The position numbers and the translations under genes were made by a program. Positions 11,030 to 23,880 of a DNA stretch of 64,000 nt are shown here, one piece after another; position 1 is the first letter of the stretch; each line of letters opens with the position of its first letter. Location of the stretch: the NCBI RefSeq assembly GCF_964340395.1, contig NC_135555.1, positions 18,379,115 to 18,443,114 on the forward strand, read 5' to 3'. This DNA is from Glandiceps talaboti. Taxonomy: Eukaryota; Hemichordata; Enteropneusta; Spengelidae. Below the pieces are notes generated by a model that was given only the letters and a program-made list of their open reading frames with translations, searched no databases and was not told where the DNA came from.

Positions 11030-11205
11030 AGACCAGTAGATGCATGTATATATTCTATGGAGACCAACAGTGCTTTTATTCTGAGTGTGAGATAAAAGAG
11101 AGGGTGGGGTGGGGGTTCGCTAGAGACCGATTAAACCGTGCTTTCCTTCAGGGTGAGAGAGAAAGGGATAGAGGTGGGGTATTCTTTGGAGACATGACAT
11201 GCTTT

Positions 11206-11210
<5 letters not shown>
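11030..11210. repeat. ~63-bp degenerate repeat beside the GA tract
   Basis: The order 'tggagacca..', 'gcttt.attctgagtgtgag', 'gaga...ggtggggt' occurs about three times before the GA tract. Further traces lie after it at 11342-11395 and 11540-11595. The GA tract probably grew from the purine-rich part of this unit. Confidence 0.6.
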
Positions 11211-11343
<133 letters not shown>

Positions 11344-11699
11344 CAGTGGGGTGGGGATTCTTTTGCAATCACTGTTTTTGCTAAGAGCGGTAAGTAAGTA
11401 AAATCTACTGGGTTCCCATGTCATTTTACCTGGGTTCCCAAACAAAAAATGACCATAGACTCTATGAGGAAACACTTCCATTTTTACCCCTTTCTGTTAC
11501 CTGGGTTCCCCAACCTCAGCAAAACATTGGAGATGTAACAATGAGTGCTTTTATTCAGCGTATTGTGAGAGAGAGGAGTGGGGATGGAGGGGGAAGGTTA
11601 GTTTCATTCCTTGCATTATTGCTTTATTCCTTGTATACTTCACAGAAACTGCAATGTTCTGAATATATTGTCTAAAAAACTCAGAGATCAAACACTGGT

Positions 11700-12750
11700 A
11701 ATATGGAACTATAAGTTATAACCCACATTTAGTGTTCTAGGGTTACTAGTTTCGAGGCTGAAAACATTATGAAATATTCAAATTTTGGGTATAATCCATT
11801 CCACTATAATTTAAGTTCATATACATTTATGTATTCATATCCCATATTTGTTGGTTTTTCTAAATATGTCTTACAGTATTAACAAGAAATATACTGTCAG
11901 AGACAAATTTTAGCTTATTTCACAGAGGACAAAATACTAAAATACGTACTAGTTGTTCGGAGGTCTTTCGTAATTGTTTACATATTTCCCCACATTTATA
12001 AAAAAAAAAAAAAAAGCAGAAAACTTATGGAATAAGACATATTAGTATGATGAGAATTTTGTTGCGAGATATTTCATAAAGTACAGGAATTCAAAAAAAA
12101 AAATCCTTAGAGGAGAGAAAAGCAGATAATGACCGTGTAGACAAATTGAAGTTCATGTAAAATAATAATATCACGATGCCTTTACTCGGTAGAGAAAAGA
12201 AAAATGATCAAAAAAAACACTGGGAGCAGATGTGCATGTACACTCCTTGTGGTATTCCCTCCAGAGATAAAACTAGGTGGGCATGCCAGGCAGTGAGTGC
12301 GGCATACAAGTCATTGACGAACACTCTATAATATTAATATGTACATGCATTATTAGTGGGGTTTACTGGGAACCAGGTGTGTTGAGCTCGTACTAATCAA
12401 AAAGATTGCACAGCCTCAGACCCACTCAACCATGTGATAAATCTCCTATGTATTCTTCAGCTTCGTCACATGACGGCATATACAGTTGTTGAAAAAATTA
12501 CATCACTGCCGCTACGGCATGTCTTCGACTCTAACACACCTAGAAGCTTAAGTCAGGTGCTTGCCTTAATCTGGTAGGATTTAATGAGGTGACTTTTCTA
12601 GGAATTTGGAAAGACATGTTGTGATGATGTCCCCCAAGGAAAGTACTCATCCCTGCTACACATGTCTATTTCATAATATAAAACTGTCGTTTGTTTCTCT
12701 TGTAAATGACAGCATGTCAATAACACACTCACCACTTGCCAGATAATAAC
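11700..12750. other. AT-rich non-coding stretch
   Basis: No gene was seen. The phrase 'gggcatgccaggcagtg' at about 12282 recurs at about 13235, so a diverged segment is duplicated about 950 bp apart. Confidence 0.45.
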
Positions 12751-12938
12751 ATTTTCTTTTTCTGTCAATTTCTCAGCTTTTCCCGATCCTTTACATAGTG
12801 TGTTTGCCGAGGTTTATGAACCCTGTACGGAATTAGAAAGGTACATTTTCTTTTTCTGTCAATTTCTCAGCTTTTCCCAATCCTTTACGTAGTAGTGTGT
12901 TTGCCGAGGTTTATGAACCCTGTACGGAATTAGAAAGA
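12751..12938 (+). repeat. 93-bp tandem duplication
   Basis: Two adjacent copies start at 12751 and 12844 with 'attttctttttctgtcaatt' and end with 'ctgtacggaattagaaag'. They differ at very few positions, including a 3-bp insertion ('agt') in the second. This is a recent duplication. Confidence 0.95.
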
Positions 12939-14790
12939 GGACATTAATCTCCTAAATTCATGCTGTACACACCGATCACTTTTAGTGTGGATGTCATAAA
13001 AAAAATAACTTGACAGCTTCACTTCCAGTTTGTTTTTTCTATTTTGGAAAGTCAGTAGTAATTTTCATTTACAGCTTCAAACTCGCGGAGTCCATAACTC
13101 ACAGCATGACATATCTGAAACTCCCTCCTCTCCAAAAAAAAACGTGTATATTTTGTTGATAAGGTGATAATATTATGATATTAAAGGCAAGATTCTTCTC
13201 AGTATAATGGGAGCAGAAAAGCAGATGACGCTGGGCATGCCAGGCAGTGGAAACTTGCCTTGTTAAATTTGTCCTTACTTGGATATTGCATAAATTTGTA
13301 CACTACCTATATATTAACCATTGATTTTTCCCATAGAAAACTTCTCTATTAATTTCACTTTCACTCTAAATAAAGATTTTATACATACCCATGAATAGTT
13401 GATTAATAATTAATGGTTATTAGAAATAATTTTTTTTTTAATCAAAACAAATTGTTGATCGTTTCATCTCTTAATATCTGAGAGTATCCAGTTTTTGATT
13501 GGTTTATTCATAGCAAATTAGCATAACAATTGGTAGTGCACCTGTGCCCATCTCTACTGACCTGTCAATTTAGATGATTCTCTATATGCCACTGATCACA
13601 AACTCTTAAAAATTAAGATTCAAATGTTACACATCATGGCAATTCTTGTATAACGATAAGGATAGAAATATTAATTATTGAGAATGACAACATGAACATT
13701 TCTGATTCAAAGACTTTTTGATTCTTTACTCCCACCTGAGCACAAATACCTTGAAATTCTTCTTCAGCTACGTATCTCTAGTATATATATATACTCCAGA
13801 GAAAAATTAATTTACTTCCCAGCATAAATTCATTATTTACATTTTACATGAGTACCACACACTGTGACAAGATGATTAACAAGCCACTTTACCCAGACCC
13901 TTTATTTCTTTACAGGGAAATTATAATGAAGTTAATGAGAAAACGTAGAGTTGGTTATCCCAGGGGTCCCACTCTCCATTACAAGTGCTGGCCAACTCAA
14001 TCACAATGTCAATCTTCATTTTACACTTCCATATTTCTTTTACATTCCAAACTTTTTTCCACGTGACTGAAGCATATCTGATGAAATTGTGTGAGGCTCA
14101 GTAGTGAGTGGAAAGAAATGCCTTATGACTCATCACAGTACTCTGTTTTTAATATATAAATTCTGTTCGTCATAAAAAAAAAAAAAAAATCGCAGAATTC
14201 CTGTTTCACGACCTCTCCCTTTTATTTGATCGGTTCGTAGACCCAGTCCCATAGCAATTTTACTGTTCAATCAATTGTAATTTAAGATATGTACAATGTT
14301 GATGCTCAAATTTCTCATTTTGTTTTCAACGACAACTAGGGAAATAACATTATGGAATAATGTGTTGGTTCATCTCAAGACGGAGACACTAAGGCTGAAA
14401 AACTGTAATAACTACGATCTTTGACTTTCTATTCCAAACACACTCTACGATTTGAGTCTTGATCTTTCACTTCATATTTTTATTTCTACTTCTGTTTTCA
14501 TTTATATCAAATTTAAATATTATACGATTTCTCATATTCTAAAAAAATAATTCTTGACATGATTTTTTGGAGTCAAGATATCACACGATTGAAATTGATA
14601 TACAATGAAATGCAGTAAAATTGTGTTACCGATAAAATTCTAACAATTTCTGAGAAGTAAAATTGTGATAGGGTTACCATATTTATATTATCATAACACA
14701 GTCTGGATCATTCTTTCTTTCATTCTCTAGTAATTTGATCATTACCATATAACAAATATGAATATATATATACATATGTACACACATTCA
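12939..14790. other. AT-rich non-coding stretch, no gene seen
   Basis: Short A-runs and AT-rich unique sequence. The longest open frame, at 13848, has 72 codons, within expectation for random AT-rich DNA. Confidence 0.45.
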
Positions 14791-14799
14791 CACTGTCTT

Positions 14800-14842
14800 A
14801 TAAACACACACACACACATGCACACACACACACACACACACA
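14800..14842. repeat. (CA)n microsatellite
   Basis: Nearly perfect CA repeats with one 'tg' interruption. Confidence 0.95.
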
Positions 14843-14929
14843 GTCCATTGATGAATCCACTCTCTCCTGACACTTTCACATACTCAAAAATCAATTCACA
14901 CTAACTCCGCCATATATCTATATCTCACT

Positions 14930-15135
14930 CATATGCTGACTAACTCATCCACTCACTCATTCACCCATTCATTCATCTACTCACTCACTCACTCACTCAT
15001 TTACCAATCCACCCACCCACTCACTCAACCACTCACTCATTCATTCAGCCACTCACTCACTCACGCACACACACACTCACTCGCTCACTCGCTCACCCAC
15101 CCACCCACTCACTCACTCACTCACCCTGACTGACT
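14930..15135. repeat. (ACTC)n-type tetranucleotide repeat
   Basis: About 200 bp of four-base periodic sequence (ACTC, ATTC, ACCC, ACGC variants). The open frame through it is a Ser/Thr/His/Leu-rich product of the repeat, not a gene. Confidence 0.95.
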
Positions 15136-15569
15136 CACAAACTATTCCCTAGCCTTTCATTTGTACACCCCCTCCCTCCATCCTTACATATATTCCTTCA
15201 ACCTAAAAGTAAAAATAGCCAAACCATTCATGATCACTATCAACATAACATAACACCTTTTTAAATAAAAGAGAAGAAAATTCACCACAATATCCACTTG
15301 CTGATTTGAATTCGTAGCATGTAGATTTTTAAACTACCTGTAATTTACAACTATAATTACACAATTTATAATAATAAATAACTTTCCATTGCACAGAAGA
15401 ACAAAGTTAAATGAACAGTTAATAATCTGAGTAAAGTGTTTTTGTGAAGGGCTGTGTTTAAATGACGTGGTTTAGCTGAAATCGAGTTGAGTTAGATCTA
15501 GGCACAATTAAAATGTATGTCTAACCAGAACTTCCTCTAAATACTTAGTTTGATTTTGATTACGTGTCA

Positions 15570-16010
15570 AATTTTTTTATACTACTATTTAATATTATAT
15601 TATATTATATTATATTACATTATATTATATTGTATTGTATTATATTATATAATATTATATCAAATTACATTATATCATATTATATCATATTATATCATAT
15701 TATATACTTGATTTGATTTTGATTACTTCTCAAATTTTTATACCATTTAATATTATATCATATTATATTATATTACATTATATCATATTATATCATATTA
15801 TATCATATTATATTATATTATATTATATCATATTATATTATATCATATTATATTATATTATATCATATTATATATTATATCATATTATATTATATTATGT
15901 TATGTTATATTATATTATCTTATATATTATATCATATTATATCATATTATATTAAATTATGTTATATATGATATCATTATCATATCATATATCATATTAT
16001 ATTATATCTG
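15570..16010. repeat. AT-rich pentanucleotide (TATTA/TATCA) array
   Basis: About 430 bp of five-base periodic A/T sequence with scattered C (tatca). A unique leader, 'ttgattttgattac' and 'tcaaattttt', occurs at both 15551 and 15712, so the array is itself a two-fold higher-order repeat. Confidence 0.95.
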
Positions 16011-16079
16011 ACAGAATATTTTCTATATCTCTAAATCTCTAAAAAATATATAATAATTTAGGTTTGATTCTCTTATCAA

Positions 16080-16560
16080 ACTTATACTAAATTTCTGACT
16101 ACAATCTGCTCAGATACTGTTGTGATAACGTCAATATTAATCTCACTTAGGAAGTGCGATTCTCTGAGATCACTAGAGTATCTTGATATTCTCAAATGTA
16201 GAACCAATATCCAACTCCCACATGACTGAATATCTTATGAATATTTCTTTTCTTTATATATTTCTGACTCAAATCTGCTAAAAATCAAATGTAACAATGT
16301 TGAAAAGGAAAAGTGACTCTTCAAAGACCTGATATTCTCAATTCTATTACACCAACAACAAACTCCTTGAGAAATTCTACAACACTGAATATTTTTTTTA
16401 TACGCCATAAAAAATTTTTTTCTTCTATAATTCTGACTCGAAATCTACTCATTTGTGACAATGTCAATATCATTTTTGTTTTATTCAGGAAGTGTGAGAT
16501 GACAAGACGACTTGGTATGAAAACATTAATCTCATTGTCGTTGCAAGAAAGTCTTCTCCC
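16080..16560. repeat. ~170-bp degenerate tandem repeat
   Basis: Three diverged copies are anchored by 'ttctgactacaatctgctca' near 16091, 16261 and 16431. They share a downstream 'tgataacgtcaatatt' and 'aggaagtg' type segment. Spacing is 170 bp. Confidence 0.6.
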
Positions 16561-16599
16561 TTCTCACACGACTTCAGTATTCAGACCAGTTTGCTTTCT

Positions 16600-17560
16600 T
16601 CTAGATTAGAATTCCAGGTATTCCATTATACCCTCAGGGTAAACAGCATAATGTCTATGTGAGATGGGTGCTTCATGTCAGCAAGCCACCAACACACGTG
16701 CATACATGATACAAGTAAAGTAACAGAAACTTAATGGAAAAACATCGCTTAGGGCCTTCCATATATACAAAGTTGAACACAACTAGCTTCGTTTTCTGCA
16801 GCGAGAACTGCTGTGCAATCAAACTTTGGGGAAAACAAATCATTACTGAATTTGCTGGAAACCGGCCCGACTCGACTTATTACAGAAACATTCTGTATTT
16901 TGCCTCAAACGATTTGGAAGACTTTTCCTATTTCTGAATGTCCTCTCAATGACAAAACCATGCTTTATTCATGGCCCAAGTGAGTTTTGTTAGGTGACCC
17001 GTGATATGCCGTCTTGAATACTAAAGCTACCGAGTAGGTTGCAAGGCATTTTTTTTCTTTTTTTCACTATTTGACTATTCATGGACAAGATACGGAATCA
17101 CAGCAATCCATCATTTGATCTCAATTTTCTTATGATATCTTTCATGTTAGTCACACGGCTGCATGAATACTTCTTAATAAAAAAAAACTACATATATATC
17201 TTATTTCCTTCTGTACATGCATACCCACGGCATTCCTCCTACACCATTCAATCCACCCATTCTTATTTACAACAATGTTCAACTCGGAGGGGATGGGCGA
17301 GTAAATTTCAGTATAAAAATCTCATATTTTTAATCAAATACAAAATACAACCTCTACAGAGCTCACAGCTATGTTTTTTTTGAAATTTGCACTCCATGGT
17401 ATCTAATAATCAACATCACAGCTTAAAAAAAAAATCGACTATCTGATGATTACAACAGCTAGCTTTCAAAAACATAGTATGAAATAAGAAACATTTCATT
17501 TAGTATTTACATACATATTAGTTCTTATTTTACCTGGGATAGCTTGCCATATATCTTATA
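16600..17560. other. Non-coding stretch with one weak open block
   Basis: A plus-strand frame at 16734-16937 follows a fair acceptor ('cttcgttttctgcag' at about 16800), but no donor ends it and no family is recognised. Not called. Confidence 0.4.
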
Positions 17561-17563
17561 CTC

Positions 17564-18038
17564 AAAGGGGAACTCCACTCCAGGAAATTAACTTACATGT
17601 ATTTTCTTCAACTTTGGGCTCTGGAGAGTCATTTCATGAGATTTTACATCACATATATTTCATGCAATTGCCAAGACATGCCAAATTGAAACTTATGTTC
17701 CACATTCACTGTTCTGTGACTATCTTTAGCCGTGGGCATCATGGGAGTTAGCAGACAGCATGTTTAGATCAACAATAAATATTCATGACTCCTAAGTGCT
17801 TATTAGTACCATAAGATAAATTGTAATGAATATGGATTATTCACCTAATACATATACATGTCTGTCAACTCCCATGTGGGAACACTGGAACACTGCTAGG
17901 ACAATGAATGAGAAGCAAGTTTCAGTTTGGCGTTTCTTGGCAATGTGTGAAATTTGGGTGATGCGAAATTGTGAAATGACTTTTCAGAACCCAAAGTTGA
18001 TGAAAATACCTTCATTTCCTGGAATGGAGTTCCCCTTT
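17564..18038. mobile_element. Foldback element with ~195-bp inverted arms
   Basis: 17564-17763 pairs with the reverse complement of 17847-18038, starting AAAGGGGAACTCCA and ending TGGAGTTCCCCTTT. The arms are diverged but collinear over their whole length around an ~85-bp spacer. The right end is followed by 'aa', so the terminus may be TTAA-type; the left flank ('ctc') does not confirm a duplication. Two open frames in it are unlikely to be genes. Confidence 0.85.
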
Positions 18039-18189
18039 AACGGGGTACTACAGCCCGTAACTTTATGAATTATGGCAGTAAACCTTATAGTTTCATATTT
18101 ACATTATTCCAACTACTAAAACAGATTGAATATTCGAGATTGATAGAACTCTCACTATATATGTATTCCAAAATGATATGACATAATTT

Positions 18190-18410
18190 TTTGGTTACTA
18201 AAAAAGTCATTGTAATTGCAGTTGTAATTGGTTACTTCATTCAGTAAACTCAACAACCTCCATTTTAAAAATATATCCAAGAGATATGCAATAACGTCAC
18301 CAAATTTATATCAATGTTCCAATAGCATTAACTACTGCTATCAGTGGTAAGAACAGTATGTCGTACTAAAGAAAGCCATTTAACTATACGGTGGCGAGAA
18401 AGATCATAGA
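18190..18410 (+). repeat. Family D dispersed repeat, copy 1
   Basis: Contains 'ttgtaattggttacttcatt', 'tttatatcaatgttccaata' and 'cagtggtaagaacag'. All three reappear in the same order on the opposite strand at 22300-22530. Family unknown. Confidence 0.75.
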
Positions 18411-18584
18411 AAACGCGCCCAAACATTAAGTTTCACGACTAAAAATTGAGAAACGAACAGAGTGTATGACTTTAGGAATCGCTTTCTTTTCCTTTCCTTA
18501 ATTGCGCCATAATTCAAGCTGGAGGACGCCTGAACCAGTTAAATAATAAACTAACTATGGTACTCTATAGTACTTGCAAATTTC

Positions 18585-18613
18585 CAAACACACACACACA
18601 CACACACACACAG
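18585..18613. repeat. (AC)n microsatellite
   Basis: Perfect short AC tract. Confidence 0.9.
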
Positions 18614-18989
18614 ACACTCTCAGTACTTTTTAATTTCATTCCCAAGACACTGTCACACTGTCTGGCTCCTAAACTTTACCATCTTTAATACAAAGTGCAA
18701 ACTGTGACATTGACAGTGCATTTACCTTGCACTAAGCTCTGTTTGGCTAGCAGGACTGATTGTACATTTACAATTTAATCCCCGCCATAAAAGCTGGATC
18801 CTTCTCAAATCCCAACTGATAAAGAATTTATTTTAACACTGTACTTATTGCAGAACAATGAGCAAAGTTAGTCTTCAAGCTTTACCAAATCAGCAGTGGG
18901 TATGACACTTTGAATTTTAAGTCAATGTCTGTTAATCCATAGATTGTCTGCTTCCCGGCTATGTAGTGTCTGTATATCAATGGAGGAGT

Positions 18990-20480
18990 TGAAGACATTC
19001 TTATATGTCCTATTCTTGTTTATCATCCCAAATTATTGCAATTTGATAGACTTCTGCCCACGCTGCCATACATCATATTTCGTGCTTGTAAGAAGACACT
19101 ATGGAATATTGTTGCCCTCACACCTCTGTATGTCCTGATTTTGCTTGTATCCTAAATTATTGCTCTCAATTTTGAGATGACACGTATACATACTTCTCAG
19201 CATCCTGTCCTTATTTGTAATCCCAAATTATTGCAATCTGACAGACTTTTGATGCCATTCAACACTCTTCTGTGTCCTCTATCTGTTTGTAATGCCAAGT
19301 TATTGCAATCTTTAGCCAAACAGATTGTCTTATTTTTAAAACTCTTAATACAGATTCCCATTTCTATACTCTTGATACAGATTCCCATTTCTATACAAAC
19401 TCCTAATACAGATTCCCATTTCTATACTCTTGATACATATTCCCATTTCTATACAAACTCCTAATACAGATTCCCATTTCTATACTCTTGATACAGATTC
19501 CCATTTCTATACAAACTCCTAATACAGATTCCCATTTCTATACACACTCTTAATACAGATTCCCATTTCTATACAAACTCTTAATACAGATTCCCATTTC
19601 TATACAAACTCTTAATACAGATTCCCATTTCTATACAAACTCTTAATACAGATTCCCATTTCTATACAAACTCTTAATACAGATTCCCATTTCTATACAC
19701 ACTCTTAATACAGATTCCCATTTCTATACACTCTTGATACAGATTCCCATTTCTAGACATACTCATGATACAGTTGTGTTCACAGTTCCAAAATATTGCA
19801 GTTCAGTAGAATTTGATACTGAAGTACAAATGTTTTGTTTGTCATGTTTTTGTTGTTTTTATTCTGGCAGGTTGTTTTATTTTTTGTTTATTTACTACTG
19901 TTTTTTTCATCTGACACTGTTTATCTTGTTTTGTTTACTACCAAAATTACCCTTTTTGAATTTTTAACAAATGTTGTTAGCGATCCACTCTATATATCCT
20001 GTACGTGTTTTTCATCCTAAATTATTGTAATTTCACACTGTTGATGATGCAATCTGTTTTTGTGTATATCTCAAATTTTTGTTTTGAATTTTCAATAACA
20101 TACTGATGAAGGCCAATACTTCCACACATCCTGTTTCTGTTCAAGTCATAATCCGAAATTAATGTAATTGGAGAAACCTGAAACACCAAACTTACATGTA
20201 CACTTCAATGTTCTGTTTCTTGTTTATATCCTGAACTGTTGTTCTCAAGTTTATATAAACCATGATGTCAACCCACACACTTTTCACACCTTGAGTTGAG
20301 TTTGAGATTAATAGGCTAATTATACCCCATATCTATGCAATAACAGTCCAAATATCCAAATCCAAACCTTATTCTTCCATACTTCTAATCCCCAAATGTC
20401 ACAAATTTCACACAGTTTTCAAGATCACACACTTCTACATGTCCTGTTTTTGTTTATCTTCAAAAATTAATTTCAATTTA
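18990..20480 (+). repeat. Old degenerate ~70-90-bp tandem array
   Basis: At least nine diverged copies of a phrase like 'tgtcctgtttttgtttatat' followed by 'cccaaattattgcaatt' occur near 19005, 19125, 19200, 19272, 19995, 20050, 20125, 20210 and 20430. A young 31-bp minisatellite sits in the middle. Confidence 0.65.
19337..19770 (+). repeat. 31-bp minisatellite (with 27-bp variants)
   Basis: About 15 units of 'aatacagattcccatttcta' followed by 'tacaaactctt'. Early units alternate a 27-bp form ('ctcttgatacag') with the 31-bp form; later units are almost identical 31-mers, so the growth edge was on the right. No protein is implied. Confidence 0.95.
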
Positions 20481-21503
20481 TCATAGCGAGAACAAAACTG
20501 TCAATTTCATATGAGCTATAAATCACAGTAATTTTTGACATTGGTTTTGTTACCAGGCCAAATAAAATCTACTTCAGTAGCTTTACCAACAGGTGTGCCA
20601 TATTTTTGAGGTGATTAAACTCCTATCCTTGACAGCTTTCGGTTACATTTTTCACGGTTACGATAAGCTTGCTGTTAATACAACTACTGTACATGGCTTT
20701 AGAAGTTCCTACATTATAAAATATCAGCTTATATTTGATAAATGACAGATCGACTCTGTTGAAGGAGAATTACTCAAACAGCTTATTATGACATACAGCT
20801 CCTTCAAGTCTACCACAGTAAATAATGATCAAAACGTTTATTCCTTTCTGTACAGGCTTTTTTTCTCTTTCTCTCCTGATTTAGTGTCACGCCGATCTGC
20901 CAGAAACGTATGTTGGCGTGTTTTTGACATGTATAGAATCAGTGCAATAACAAATCAGTTATTCAGCCTGGTGATATTCAATTCCCCATGTGCACTTGAG
21001 TCGGCCATATTGATGAAGTGTCAAGCACAGGTGAAAGAAGGTATAAATTCTAATGCTGGCAATTCGGGAATGTCAAACCCACGAATTGAATTCGGTCTTT
21101 CTATTTCCAATGTCTTTGTGAAAACAAAACTGAGGTTCAGAGTGATATGTTTTTATCATTTAAATTTATAAACTTTGATTGTCATGACACAATTCAGTGT
21201 AGAGATTTTAAGCGACACCACTTTCTGAGTGTATTATTAAAGGTGACTCAGTCGACTCAATTACACTTGTTCAACAATAGTGTGTATTACAAATAACATA
21301 TGAATGATGAAATGTACGTAAGTGATGCTTTCTGGATGGACAAGGACAGTCTTGATGCAGTTATTTTGTTATAAAGTATGCCTTAAAGTAGGTAAAATCT
21401 CCCTGAGTACTCAAATTTTATTTTCACCAGGTTTACCATGTTTTTTGAAATTCAGGGCACATTTGTATGCAAATCAGGTACTCATCTACGAACATGGTGT
21501 GCA

Positions 21504-21533
21504 GGGTTGGGATGGGAGTGGGGTGGGGTAGGG
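21504..21533 (+). other. Potential G-quadruplex motif
   Basis: Six G-runs of three or four occur within 30 bases (ggg tt ggg at ggg agt gggg t gggg ta ggg), fitting the usual four-run pattern. Confidence 0.6.
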
Positions 21534-21797
21534 TGGTGGTTGCTAGCATGAATACATCCCTATATCATTTTCCAAACATGGACAATTTAGAAAATGTACA
21601 ATTATGTAACAGACACCCATTCAATTATGAATTGACATGCAAATAAACTATGAATTTGCAGGATGGATGCCATTTCAGACAAAATAAATTTATGCAAACA
21701 GCACACCAATCTTTCAGACTCGGATGCCGAAAAAAACCCACCCCTTTGAGCAGCACATACCTGTAGTGTTTTTCAATGTTGTTCTCAATAGGAGTAT

Positions 21798-21850
21798 ATC
21801 CCCCCCCCCCCAATAGGAGTATCTCTCCCCTCCCCCCCCCCCCCCCCCAT
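21798..21850. repeat. Poly-C tracts
   Basis: Two C-runs (11 or more, and about 16) are joined by 'aataggagtatctctcccct'. The sequence 'aataggagtat' precedes and follows the first run. Confidence 0.9.
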
Positions 21851-22299
21851 CACCACACCATATTATATAATTAGAATACTACCTTTCCCATCCAATACTA
21901 CTGATGAGTTAGGACACAAAGATCTGATGCTTTGGCAGACATATACAACACAACAACTCAGTGCTCCTAAATATTAATTCTGGAAGCCAAATAAGTATCC
22001 GACATATTCCAGGATTTCCAGCAAGTCAATCATGTACATCGACTTTGTAAAATTTTCCCAATATTAAATGGCAACTTAAGAGGATTGATTCCCAAGAATA
22101 TGAAAATCGGATATATATATGGAAACATGGTAGGAGAGCCAAATATGACCCTTGACCCTTTAGAGATTACTACAGATTGGAAATGACAAAATCTGACCCT
22201 TGAATATGAGAACGACAATGTCTGACAATCCAAGGCTAGTTTGTAATTTAGCTGCATCATTAGTATCTTGTTATAGGATGGAGTCAAGAAACTATATGT

Positions 22300-22530
22300 G
22301 TAGGCTCGTTTTTACGATATCCCTCTACACCGTCTAGTCAAATGGTTTTATTTAGCACAGCGTTCTGTTCTTACCACCGACAGTGGTAGTTTAATGCTAT
22401 TGGAGCGTTGATATAAATGTGATGACATCGCGTTCTCACATGACTTATTTTAACTCAAGACTTGAGGTTGAGTTTATCGTTAACTGAATGAAGTAACCAA
22501 TTACAATCACCTTAAGCGAATCCCAAAATG
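22300..22530 (-). repeat. Family D dispersed repeat, copy 2
   Basis: Reverse complement partner of 18190-18410. It shares 'aatgaagtaaccaattacaa', 'tattggagcgttgatataaa' and 'ctgttcttaccac' in matching order. Confidence 0.75.
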
Positions 22531-23017
22531 AACACGATCTCTTAACAGGTCGAAAGCTAGCTGTAGTTTTTAAAACCTCTTGAGTTCAGTTTAGTTGAGA
22601 CTTTCCACTTTTCTTTAATTAAAAAAAATTGACAGTGTAAAAACGTAACTGTGAAATAGGTCAAAAAGGTTTAAATAACATAAAATGCATTATTTCATAA
22701 ATAATTCTGCAAAAACAGATATTTCAAAAAAAAATTCCCTAGGAGAAATGGTGTGCCAAAGTACTTTCCAATAGAAATATCATAAATAGGAATTCAAGAC
22801 ATGTTCTTAATTTGAAATAAGTTGCTTTTCAATCCAATTAAGATGCAATTTGGTATTATCAATCAAAGAATCAAACCCCGAGACGAGAACAAAATCAGAT
22901 ATTACTGAGAAATCACAACAAGAACAGCACCAAAACCAAATACCTTCAAATTCCTGGAATATTAATGGTTTTTCTCTAGGTTAGGTAGTAGTAGTGATTT
23001 TATCAACAATATCATGT

Positions 23018-23300
23018 AAGGTCTATAAAAAAATTGATTTGTTCCGGTTACCCGACCCCACCTTGTTTTTAACTGGCGACCCTAAACTTTTTTTATGTAT
23101 TCAAGAAAAAAATAATAAAATCATGAAAATTGTGAAGGCTCGTGAGAAACAGTGGATGCAGAAACTGACATCAACTTAAAAAGATAATATAAAACAGTCC
23201 TTCCAATCTGTAATGGCTGTACATCTTGATGGGAAGAAACCAATAACACAGAGACCACATGGAAAACAACAGAAAACATAAGTACCTGAACTAGACTTGA
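23018..23300 (+). mobile_element. Family A element, copy 4 (3'-truncated)
   Basis: Starts 'aggtctataaaaaaattg', then 'gttccggttacccgacccca', and shares the internal 'ttccaatctgtaatggctgt'. It stops after 'acctgaactagac' and lacks the far ~90 bp and right terminal repeat seen at 46150-46234. Confidence 0.8.
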
Positions 23301-23609
23301 TATTTCAAATAAGGGTTTTGAATCTTATCTGTCACCAGAACAAAATATTTAACATTTGGTAGATATTTTGGAGGTATATATATAATGTAACCATTCAGTT
23401 TGAAATTAGGATTGAACACAGTTCTAAATTACATCTAGTATAATTCAAAATGCTTGCAAAATGACGATGACTTATTTCCTTCTGATTACAGACATTGTAA
23501 TTTTTTTTTCTCTGAAAGTATCTGTAAATCTAAAAAGCTATTTATTTCCAAAGTTTAATCTACCTACAATTATTCCATGCAGGAGCCAGGTTCAACAAAA
23601 CATATAAAT

Positions 23610-23880
23610 GGAATATATACTCTGGTCATTCTATGTCACAACAACACATGTCTAATGTCATTGGTTCTGCTGTGTTTGAAATTTTACATCAAAATGCTTA
23701 AAATTGACCTTACTTTCCCTGATGTTTAAAAATATTAGTGGCGCTGGTATAATCATATCATTACCCAACATTGTTCTTCATTCAGTAGGAAAATACTTGT
23801 GACCTACGGGTTGTCGCTACTCGTCTAGCGACTCGTAGTGACAATGGTCCCTTACGTCACTCTATAACATACCATCTAAT
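23610..23880 (+). repeat. Family C dispersed repeat, copy 1
   Basis: Shares 'ggttctgctgtgtttgaaa' and the core 'gctactcgtctagcgactcg' with copies at 43540 and 51180. Here the right arm of the core palindrome is mostly lost after 'cccttacgtcac'. Confidence 0.75.

Larger units (their letters stand above)
20480..22290. other. AT-rich non-coding stretch, no confident gene
   Basis: A 127-codon plus-strand frame lies at 20788-21171. Its composition is AT-driven, no family is recognised, and one or more such frames are expected by chance in this window. A G-quadruplex-like run and C-tracts lie at its right end. Confidence 0.4.

Noticed and set aside
20540-20640. Minus-strand exon (KYGTPVGKATEVDFIWPG...)
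   Set aside because: An in-frame stop lies just upstream with no AG acceptor between it and the block.
20788-21171. 127-codon open frame on the plus strand
   Set aside because: AT-driven composition, no motif, and no supporting splice pattern that preserves the frame.
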